Assembly: GCA_948144175.1 (NCBI GenBank)
Contig: CANXME010000784.1
Coordinates: forward strand, 891,001-955,000
Source: Closterium sp. NIES-65
Taxonomy: Eukaryota; Streptophyta; Zygnematophyceae; Desmidiales; Closteriaceae
Direction of reading: 5' to 3'
Length of the DNA: 64,000 nucleotides
Below the pieces are notes generated by a model, which was not told where the DNA came from, ran no database searches, and saw only the letters and a list, made by a program, of their open reading frames with translations. This document shows positions 56,818 to 64,000 of the stretch, in pieces. Numbering within the stretch: the first letter of the stretch is position 1; each line of letters begins with the position of its first letter. Both the position numbers and the translations under genes were made by a program.

Positions 56818-57383
56818 AGCAGCAGTAGGAGCAGCAGTATAGTAGCAGTAGAAGCAGTAGGCAGACCCTAACAGCAGTAGGGCGGCTCGGACCAGTGAGG
56901 ACTGTTTAGTACGGGGAGGGCGGCGCGGCTCGGTTCGGGCGGCTCGGTTCGGGCGGCGCGGCTCGGCTCGTGCGGGCGGCTCGGTTCTGGCGGGGCCGTG
57001 GCTGTCGTTTGCGGGGCGCTAAGGGGCGGCGCGCGGGGTCGACGAGGTCAGCGGGGCCGCTAAGGGAGAGCGGCGCGAGGTAGACGGGGCCAGTGGGGCC
57101 TCTAAACGGGTCGCGCGCGAGGTAGGCGGGGCCAGCGGGGCCTCTAAGCGGGTCGCGCGCGGGGTCGACGGGGCCAGCGGGGCCTCTAAGGGGCGGTGCG
57201 TGGGGTCGACGGGACCGGTAAGGGGCGGCGCGCGGGTCGCTAAGGGGGCGGGTCGCGGGTCGCGTGGCCTTAAGGGGCCGTTAAGGAGAGGCGCACGAGG
57301 GCGCTAGCAGGTAGGGAGGAAACGGAACGGTGGGCCTTTAGAATCGATCGGTCCTAGGTTCCTAACCTAGGCTCGTAATACCA
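56818..57383 (-). other. leader of element O
   Basis: Sense order: primer site, AAGGCCCACCGTTCC, ggcc/cgcg-rich repeats, then short CTGCTA repeats upstream of the gag ATG, as in D and I. Confidence 0.7.
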
Positions 57384-57510
57384 TGTTAGAATGAGAGAAG
57401 TGATTGAACTATGAAAAGTTGGAGTACAAGTAGGAAACCCTAGCTTTGTGTACCCCCTAAAGGCTAACCCACTAGAGCCTACACAACAATAACACATATA
57501 GTGTTTGACA
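57384..57510 (-). repeat. 5' LTR of element O
   Basis: 127 bp, one difference from 43386-43512. Confidence 0.92.
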
Positions 57511-57690
57511 GCAACGGCGAAGAGGAAGGGAGCGGCTATGACGGGGCGGGAGGGAGAGGCCAGGGCGGGATGGGAGGGAGAGGCAACGGCGGTTGGGAGG
57601 AGGGAGAGGCGTTGGCGGGATGGGAAGGAGAGGATACACTGGGATTGGAGGAGAGGCGACGGCGGGGTTTTGAGAAAACGGGATAGCTAT
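57511..57690. repeat. purine-rich minisatellite
   Basis: Imperfect ggcgggatgggagggagaggc units. The first resembles the left flank of O (43343-43385), so O inserted in this array. The Gly/Glu/Arg frame across it is probably repeat-driven. Confidence 0.7.
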
Positions 57691-58236
57691 TGTAGGTAGT
57701 TAGTTATAAGGAACGAGAACCAAGAACTGACCACGAACCAAGAACCAAGAACCAAGAAGAGACGAGCGTCAAATTCGAGTTGACAAGTGTGAAAGGAAAC
57801 AATACAGATGTTTCTCGTTAGAATAGTGTGTAATGTTTGGGGCAAATGCGATTCACATTGTTAAGGTGATTGTATCGTTAGGGCAGAATAAACAACTAGG
57901 CATGGACAATACTTCATTCAGGTGTATATGTTGAAATATGAGCAAGAAACTAGTTTGAAAGCCGTGTCACGTGAAACGCACGCATAACCACGTTATAGAC
58001 TACAACTGAAAAAAATGAACCCACTATATTAATTGGATGGTGCAATATAGTAAGATGGAGGTAAAAAATGTTTTTTATTATAATAAAAAAATATCATCAC
58101 TGTCCGAATCGTTCCCTTTTAATAACTAGACAAGCGTTAAAACATGTGTGTGATTATACTTTTCTCTAAGATGTCTTCTCCATAAGTATAATATATTATG
58201 TTCCTTCATATGTTCCTTATACCACTAGAAACGACT
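57691..58236. other. AT-rich intergenic stretch
   Basis: accaaga heptamer repeats at about 57715-57763, a TCACGTGA palindrome at 57967-57974, and A/T-rich text to 58200. No gene seen. Confidence 0.5.
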
Positions 58237-58389
58237 CTACGCAACCCTTTCGACGTAAACGTCCAGTCTTGTTTTCTTGAAATCACGCAGCTTCCTTCGC
58301 TTTTCGGCCATGTCCTCAGCGCCACAGAGCACGGATTCCATTAGGGCGCTAATCTTCTGGTAAAAAATGGCCTTTGCGGATTCTTCCAT
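58237..58389 (-). CDS. small open frame, possible 3' exon
   Basis: 50 codons plus stop: MEESAKAIFYQKISALMES... then a highly charged stretch AEDMAEKRRKLRDFKK and VERVA at the C-terminus. It looks like an amphipathic, charged helix. The frame is closed not far upstream (TGA), so it is either a very short gene or a last exon. No family recognised. Confidence 0.3.
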   Translation of the reverse strand: MEESAKAIFYQKISALMESVLCGAEDMAEKRRKLRDFKKTRLDVYVERVA

Positions 58390-58555
58390 CCGCACCAGTG
58401 GTGCGTCGGTTCAGGTTGGGCACTGTCCGAAGCTGGGCGCATCAAGAAAACCGAGAAAACATGCAAAACAACACTTTTGTGACACTGTACTATAACCACA
58501 CGTTTGTTCCACGCCAATTCCTCGCCAGGCAATTGGTCCGCATTGCTGGTTCGGC
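58390..58555. other. unassigned segment left of a solo LTR
   Basis: No recognisable gene. A minus frame (NADQLPGEELAWNKRVVIVQCHKSVVLHVF) is open but short. It ends in the TCGGC target copy. Confidence 0.35.
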
Positions 58556-58685
58556 TGACAAAATTAGAAGGAAGAAAAAGGATTGAACTAGCAAGAATGA
58601 GGATACAAATAGCAAACCCTAGAAGGGTTGTACTCGCTATAGAGCACCCCACTACAGGCTAGAACAATAAGATAATATTCTGTCA
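58556..58685 (-). mobile_element. solo LTR, W family
   Basis: 130 bp with a perfect TCGGC duplication (58551-58555 and 58686-58690) and no interior. Same core as the LTRs of W, only 170 bp away. Confidence 0.9.
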
Positions 58686-58855
58686 TCGGCCTCTTGAGGT
58701 GAAATCACCTCCGCACCACTGATAATAGGGTTGGAACAAAAAGGCAAAAAAATTGCTCAGGGCAGCTTAAACGCCCAACCACCGACCGAAATCAAATTTA
58801 AAGAAAATATTTTCTCGAGTCCTTGCTGCTTGAAACCTATGTGGGTGGAGGAAGG
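58686..58855. other. spacer between solo LTR and W
   Basis: Holds a perfect 7-bp stem (gaggtga, aa, tcacctc; 58696-58711). No gene. Confidence 0.5.
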
Positions 58856-58984
58856 TGTCAAAATTCAGAAGAAAGAAGAGGATTGCACCAGCAAGAATGA
58901 GGATACAAATAGCAAACCCTAGAAGGGTTGTACTCGCTATAGAGCACCCCACTACAGGCTAGAGCATAAGATAACATTCTGACA
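58856..58984 (-). repeat. 3' LTR of element W
   Basis: 129 bp. The sense-strand hairpin GTGCTC / GAGTAC (58930-58947) has one G-U pair. Confidence 0.9.
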
Positions 58985-60207
58985 CACCCCCATAGCCAAA
59001 GTGGGGTGTAATCAGCAGAGCAAGCAAAACAGTACAAGCTCAGGGTGGATCACAATGTCACCACACATTCTGAGCACAAGTTCAAGAAGCAATAGTTTAA
59101 AGTTCACAATTATGAGCAAAGCTAGAGGCTATCGCAAAGGGCATGTATGGAGGAGGAGGGACTATGGGGAAGAGAAGATGGGAGGCGACTGCTGACGCTG
59201 CAGACACACAGACGAGCTGCTGGCTCAGTGGCTACCGGAACAGCGCTCCGGACTACTGGAGTAACTGGCCCCGCGGCTAATAGTAGCGGCAGACGAGCAA
59301 CGGACCCACGGGCGACTGGTGACTACCGGAGATTGTAGCCTCTAGACTGCTGCTGCTGCTGACGACAAGACTGCTGCCTCCACTCAACCTCCCCCAGCTG
59401 CCCAACGCCCCTCTCACACACCCGCTGCTACACCCCCTAGCTCCACTCCCCCTTCACCCCCCCTTAGTACCACTCCACCGGCTCCAACAAGCCCACCCCC
59501 CCTTAGCGGCAGCTGCAGCACAAGGAGACGGAGGAGGAGGAGGAGCAGGGAACGGCACATAGTGGGCTCACCCCCATACCCCTCACCCCCAAACCCTAAT
59601 TCAGGAGAATGGGGAGTAGGAGGGGTGAGGCGCTAGTAGAAGCACTGGGGAACAGCGGGGAGGGCAGGGGAAGCTAGGAACGGGCCCACCACGGGCCTTG
59701 TACAGTCGCCCGAGCCGCGCGCAGGCGGCCCGAGCCGCGCGCGGGCCTGGCGCCGCCCGTACGGGCCGCGCGCGGGCCTGGCGCAGCCCGTACGGGCCGC
59801 GCGCGGGTTTGGCGCAACCCGTACGGGCCACGCGTGGGCCTGGCGCAGCCCGTACGGGCCGCGCGCTGCCTGTACGGGCCGCGCGAAGGCCACGACGGGC
59901 GACAGGGGGCGACGCGCGGGTCCCCGTCGCCCGTCGCGGCGCCTCCCGAGGGCGACGCGCCGAATGACGGGGCAGAAGCCCGCCGCGCGCCTCGGGGCGC
60001 ACAGCTGGCAGAGAACCGCCGCGCGCCTCGGGGCGCACAGCGGGCAGAAAACCGCCGCGCGCCTCGGGGCGCACGGCGGGATGAAAAACTGCCGCACGCC
60101 CCGTGGCGTGCGGCACAGAGAGTAGTGGTAGCAGTTGCACCGGAAGCAAGGAGGTGGTAAGCCCACCCACAGGATCCATCCAAGGGGATCGACCTGCTCT
60201 GATAGCA
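58985..60207 (-). other. interior of element W
   Basis: Shares with N the tail by the polypurine tract and the gcgcgcctcggggcgca repeats (59940-60090); gggccgcgcgcgggcctggc repeats lie at 59710-59880. Open frames here are Arg/Ala/Pro repeat products. Confidence 0.72.
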
Positions 60208-60600
60208 TGTCAAAATTTAGAAGAAAGAAGAGGATTGCACTAGCAAGAATGAGGATACTGTCGAAATATTTTGTCATGTTTTATAACTGCTTGTAGTTGT
60301 AGTTAGTGTAGTTATGTAAACTGTTGGTGGTGGTGCACCTTATTTGGTTTCTATGCTATTTGTACCCTTGAACCTATAGTGAAACCATCTTCATTCTCCA
60401 ATTTCCCCTCTCAACTCACTCGACACCTTGCCTAGGTGAAAACCTGCTCGATACCTAAGTTCGGGCCTAGGCTACTAAGCCTAGGCCCCACCTCTTAACT
60501 CACTTATTCTCTCGACAGATACAAATAGCAAACCCTAGAAGGGCTGTACTCGCTATAGAGCACCCCATTATAGGCTAGAGCATAAGATAACATTCTGACA
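60208..60600 (-). repeat. 5' LTR of element W, split by X
   Basis: LTR halves 60208-60258 and 60523-60600, separated by X; GATAC is duplicated at the junctions. Confidence 0.88.
60259..60517 (+). mobile_element. solo LTR X, distinct family
   Basis: 259 bp with 6-bp terminal inverted repeats TGTCGA...TCGACA and a perfect GATAC duplication (60254-60258 and 60518-60522). It contains a ggcctaggc/gcctaggcc hairpin (about 60455-60486) and CTATTTGTACCC as in the other LTR cores. Strand is assigned from that core. It is a solo LTR nested in an LTR. Confidence 0.88.
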
Positions 60601-60886
60601 GAAGGAAGGGGGGGAGAGGTCACCCTCCGTTCACATTTTTGCCAGACCGGGTTCCCGATGGGCAGACCCGAGTTTGGCTGAGTTGTTCGAACGAGAAGTT
60701 TACCTTGGTTATAACTGAACCTTCATGTGTTGCCAAGTCGACCAAAAAGACACTTGAAGTTAATACGAAATCTACTAATCCACCAACGGTGCGGCGATGA
60801 GAACTCCAACAGAACAACACCTTGAAGACGACCCACCACGTCGATCCATTGACATTCAAGCCCCGAGCAAAGATCGCTGCATTTTG

Positions 60887-61396
60887 AGGATCACGTCGGC
60901 GATCCTTGCAGAACAGTGCCCCACCTACTACAGTACAATGATCACTGTGTCAGGCGGTGTACCAACAGAGGTGGGATCGGGAACATGTGTAGTCAATGCT
61001 ACACAATCTTTGTGATGTCCGTAGGATCATCGTGACTGCCAATCTCTTAGTGATCTTGGCAACTCTGTACCAAAGACAGGGTGATCCTTGTTGACGAAAA
61101 ACTTTCATTTTGCAATCAGGTCGTACATCTGAAAGGAAGTCGCATCAAATCAAAACATTTCGAAAATGAAAATCTCACCAATGAGGTTGTTTCGTCTCTG
61201 AATATTACACGACCAACATATGCACGCGAAGTATCAACGTTCGTGACTCGTTACGATGTCGCCTGGTCGCAGAGGATCACCAATGCAAAATTGGAGATTG
61301 TACATCAACGAGGATCCTTATGAGCCCACAAAATTTGTTGTTTTGCTACCAATGATCCTACGATTGGGGTGACGGTGATCTCAGCTAAGTGATCCT
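60887..61396. promoter_or_regulatory. cluster of AGGATCA motifs on both strands
   Basis: AGGATC or its complement occurs at 60887, 60901, 61023, 61083, 61273, 61311 (as the palindrome AGGATCCT), 61354 and 61391, mostly within AGGATCA(C/T). Chance would give about 0.3 in this span. It could be a factor-binding array or a decayed foldback element. Confidence 0.4.
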
Positions 61397-61800
61397 TGAT
61401 AATGCGTCAGGTGTACCCCGCTCTTAGCTCTTTACCATTCATAAGCCCCGCCCTTTCGTAAATTCTTAGCTCAGGAGATCGATGCGCTTTTCCACCCCTC
61501 CGTGAAAGCCCTTCTTGTGGACCCGGAGTAAATATATTCTTTAATAACTGCCCGTTGGAGTAGTTAAGGCCCTGCATTCGAGGTCATATATAACTACTCT
61601 AGCTCCTCGGCGGTACGATGAGCAAGAAGGACGATGAGAAGCACGAGAAGATTATCCGCGGGTTGATGAAACTGCGCGAAAATAAAAATGCATAAACTGC
61701 AACCATCCGGTAATAATGCGTTTACCACAATTCCAGTAGCATCGTGAGGTAACCTCTTATGGCGTTTGCGAAGTATTTCGACGTAGTTTGGACGTAGTTT

Positions 61801-61854
61801 TGACGTCGGAGATTGACGTCGAGTGACGTCAATATTCTGACGACGATTGACGTC
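61801..61854. promoter_or_regulatory. cluster of four TGACGTC boxes
   Basis: TGACGTC starts at 61801, 61814, 61824 and 61848; the third is the full CRE/bZIP palindrome TGACGTCA. Half-sites (gacgtag) precede. bZIP factors bind such boxes; function here is inferred. Confidence 0.45.
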
Positions 61855-62266
61855 GAATGTGGCACTTTGAACACATTGCCGGCGACGAGCTGTCCGCTCC
61901 GGACAAATGCCGGCCTTAATAGTAACAATTGAATTGATATTGTCGAAGAGTTGAATTGGGACCCAAACCTGAAATCGCAAATGTCTTTTTCGAGCGCGTC
62001 TATTGGCTGCGAAAATCTCATCAGGACATGAAAATGTTTGCAATGGTCGAGATTACGATTCATGCCAATCTATGAATTTGTCTAACATGGTTTAGAAAAG
62101 ACTGTAAAAAATTGCTCAAATTTTCTTTGGTTAACCGTTTCTGTGCCTATCATCATTGCAGAATTCCGTACAAATGGCGATGCTGGCGTCAGCAATTTTT
62201 GAAGCGGACTTTGAACACAGAAATGGCACCCCTCAGCTCACCTACCTTGTTCAACAACCTCGACGT

Positions 62267-62290
62267 AGCTCGACGTCGAGCTGCATGCAG
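62267..62290. repeat. two adjacent perfect palindromes
   Basis: agctcgacgtcgagct (62267-62282) overlaps ctgcatgcag (62281-62290). A compact palindromic site of unknown role. Confidence 0.6.
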
Positions 62291-62429
62291 CACTTTGCAC
62301 ACGCCTTCAGAAGTCATAACGAGCTGGTAAACAGTGTAGATCTGTTCCTCGCAGCGAAAAGCGTTTGTTTTATGCACACAGGGTGTTCGAGATTGCTAAG
62401 GTCGTGTCCGCAGGGATGACATGTCAAAG

Positions 62430-63090
62430 TGATGAAATCAATGAGTAGGAATGATTGAACTATGAAAGAAGTGAGTACAAGTACTAACCCTGATTGGGTT
62501 GTACCCCCTATGGGATACCCCACTACAGCCTACACAAATGTATAAGCTATACAACATTCTGACACACCCCCATAGGCAAAGTGGGGGAGAACAAGGGGTC
62601 AAAAGACCAGTCCAGCAAAGCAAAGCAAAGCAAGCTCAAGGTGGATCTCAAAGTCACCACACAGTCTGAGCACAAGGTCAAGGCCACAAGGCCAGTTCAC
62701 ATGCAAGTGTACACATATATATCAAGCTAGACAAGCAAGACCAGGTATATATATATATATGTGACAGTACAAGCAAGGTCAAGAGGTGAGCAAGTGAGGC
62801 AAGACAGGCATAAGACCCAGCTGAGTACAGAAGCGCTGATGATCACAAGGCGCAAGTGCCTTGGTGAAGACATCAGCAGTGTTGGCCTCAAAGGCCACGT
62901 AAGCAAGCCGCAACTGTCCACGCTGCTCTAGCTCACGAGCAAGGAAGTAGCGAAGAGCAATGTGCTTAGTTCTGTGCTCCAGTCTCTGCTCCCGACACAA
63001 GGCCAGCATGGCCTTGTTGTCTACGTACAGGACTGGAGGAGAACGAGGCGGCTCTCCGAGGTCACTCAGCAGGTAGGTGAGCCAGCGCTC
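62430..63090 (-). mobile_element. Copia fragment Y (group 1), one end only
   Basis: A 3' LTR like that of element L (about 62430-62564; outer end uncertain), the polypurine hairpin, (TA)n near 62746-62760, and the last part of RNase H (about 63090-62779: LYVDNKAMLALC, TKHIALRYFLARE, ADVFTKAL). No other LTR or domain follows, so it is a partial fossil copy. Confidence 0.85.
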
Positions 63091-64000
63091 CACTATCCTG
63101 CTGTTCATGCCTCTTGATGTCAATTTCGACGCCAGTTGAGACACGGAAACTGCGCGGGTGGTCATCAGCTGAGAGAAAAATACCACGAGTACCAAAGTCG
63201 GGACGACAATATTCGACAAGATTGAACGTCCGACCATCGTGGTTACTAGCCTTCTGGTGGTATCTCTCGTGTGGGGAAACCCTTACTATTTAGAAAAAAA
63301 TGGTTGTACGAGAGTCAAGTGATTCGAGCAAGGAAAGGTGTGGTGATTGCAGAACATGAGGTGCAGTAGCAATTTTATGAGAAAGGAAAACGAATGAGCG
63401 AGATTTTATGCTGAGCAGCGTTATCATATGTTGTCAAAGCCTGAGTGTAGTGAGTGGTTGCCTCATTGCGATGGCCTTCCTGGGCTGTCCCAACTTCGAA
63501 CTTGGGATAGCGAAAAGTGCACGTGGCAAGTGAAAGAGATCACGCAGGATGATGAGTTGGAGCGAGAGCGAATCTGGACGCGCGAACACCTCATATGATC
63601 GGACGGTTGGATCTGACCGACGAGAATGGAGATGCAATCGCAGATTGTAGATGGAGTCGTGCAGGCAGTTTTGATCGCACACTGAAGTGTAGTGGATCTC
63701 GTGAAAGGATGAGAGGAGATCGATGGAGGTTTTTCATTATGGATTAAGTGTGATACAAAGTCGGGGTAATTAAGATAAGGGGTATTAGAGGAAGGTAGAA
63801 ATGGTGGAACAAAGACAGGGTGATGCGGAGAGAAGAGCTGGAGAAGAAGAGCAGGGCCGAAGGAAAGGTGGAAAGAGGAAAAGAAGAAAGGAAGAAACTG
63901 AAGGAAGGAAACACCTAAGGACCAAAACACCACAGCAACCCGCACCACAGTGCGGGACACATCCTTTCAAGCACAATCGCTAAACGCCTATACATATGCA
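63091..64000. other. unassigned right end
   Basis: Two minus-strand frames are open next to Y (about 63090-63290): one starting MVGRSILSNIVVPTLVLVVFF with a hydrophobic stretch, one reading DGRTFNLVEYCRPDFGTRG. Neither is recognised. From about 63770 to 63910 the + strand is strongly purine-rich (Lys/Arg/Glu frame, 63801-63983), possibly a promoter tract or a basic peptide. Confidence 0.35.

Larger units (their letters stand above)
43386..57510 (-). mobile_element. Copia LTR retrotransposon O (group 2), broken and split by P
   Basis: The outer element of a nest. 127-bp LTRs (43386-43512 and 57384-57510) differ at one site. The target duplication is GCGAC on the left and GCAAC on the right, one mismatch. 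The insertion of P (49231-56527 plus GAGCT) lies inside its gag, leaving about 6.8 kb of O. The primer site TGGTATTACGAGCC is inside the right LTR. All domains can still be found but with many breaks, about eight or more. That is odd next to LTRs only 1/127 apart. Confidence 0.93.
58856..60600 (-). mobile_element. Non-coding LTR retrotransposon W (TRIM-like)
   Basis: Two 129-bp LTRs (58856-58984, and 60208-60600 once the nested solo LTR X is discounted) with about 5 differences, flanked by GAAGG on both sides (58851-58855 and 60601-60605). The primer site TGCTATCAGAGCAGG (rc, ending 60207) matches initiator tRNA-Met closely, and CACCCCCATAG marks the polypurine tract. The 1.2-kb interior has no pol and shares GC-rich blocks with element N. 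Relatively old. Confidence 0.9.
60601..62429. other. intergenic region with motif clusters
   Basis: No recognisable gene. + strand frames at 60797-61015 and 61081-61323 and a minus frame at 61594-62043 have no known domain. The region carries an AGGATC/GATCCT cluster (60887-61396), a TGACGTC cluster (61801-61854) and adjacent palindromes at 62267-62290. Confidence 0.45.

Noticed and set aside
57967-57974. TCACGTGA as a G-box promoter
   Set aside because: A single 8-bp palindrome in AT-rich DNA with no gene nearby is expected by chance.
62779-63237. Open frame that fuses a hydrophobic N-terminus to the RNase H end of fragment Y
   Set aside because: It simply crosses the border between unassigned DNA and a partial copia copy; an alternative frame is equally open, and nothing supports a functional fusion.

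Overview
This window is eukaryotic, retrotransposon-dominated nuclear DNA. The case for that is at least six Ty1/copia-type elements with initiator-methionine-tRNA-like primer sites, three non-coding LTR elements, three solo LTRs, a Mutator-like (MULE) transposase fragment, kilobase satellite arrays and no operon-like gene packing. A green-lineage host (charophyte or other green alga, or a basal land plant) is plausible from the copia proteins and the telo-box-like AAACCCTA in the LTRs, but this is inference; I cannot name the species. I see no rRNA, tRNA or CRISPR array and no confidently recognisable host gene. About 75% of the window lies inside LTR elements.

Layout. 1-332: unassigned flank with a perfect hairpin. 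333-6871: copia A (+). 6872-7502: MULE transposase fragment (-). 7745-19770: a purine-rich 10-bp satellite, split by copia D (-, 8747-15941, TSD TATGA). 19771-20045: 64-bp GC-rich palindromic tandem repeat. 20046-21860: intergenic. 21861-26134: non-coding LTR element G (-, TSD GCTGA) carrying a solo LTR (24158-24281, TSD TTTCT). 26135-26529: foldback and a short open frame. 26530-33726: copia I (-, TSD TCAAA, identical LTRs). 34109-40273: copia L (+, TSD TCCTC). 40571-40894: heptad-repeat open frame, followed by non-coding LTR element N (+, 40895-42958, TSD CGCAC). 43386-57510: copia O (-), split by copia P (+, 49231-56527, TSD GAGCT). 58237-58389: small open frame. 58556-58685: solo LTR (TSD TCGGC). 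58856-60600: non-coding LTR element W (-, TSD GAAGG), with solo LTR X (60259-60517, TSD GATAC) inside one of its LTRs. 60601-62429: intergenic DNA with dense AGGATCA and TGACGTC clusters. 62430-63090: copia fragment Y (-). 63091-64000: unassigned.

The copias form two groups. A, L, P and Y share a Gag beginning MATPSVLAFDAEGR; D, I and O share a Gag beginning MASPxVLxFDTEGR. Both have very short LTRs (127-136 bp), a long GC-rich tandem-repeat leader, a Gly-rich Gag linker, an unusual zinc knuckle (CX13CX3HX4C), and the order protease, integrase, reverse transcriptase, RNase H. N and W share the copia primer site, polypurine tract and LTR core but have no pol, so they look like parasites of the coding elements. 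LTR divergence ranks I (0/136) < O, P, D (1 each) < A, L (2 each) < G, N, W (about 2.5-4%). All are treated as fossils. Each coding element is broken to some degree: I and P look most complete, O and L least.

The most unusual signals are: an RNA hairpin in the LTR core kept across families with wobble pairs that work only in the sense strand; a QxLREWY motif recurring at Gag and integrase-RT junctions; a 4.8-kb satellite in strict 10-bp register; a 144-bp foldback; a heptad-repeat coiled-coil frame; and clusters of AGGATCA and TGACGTC in the right intergenic region.
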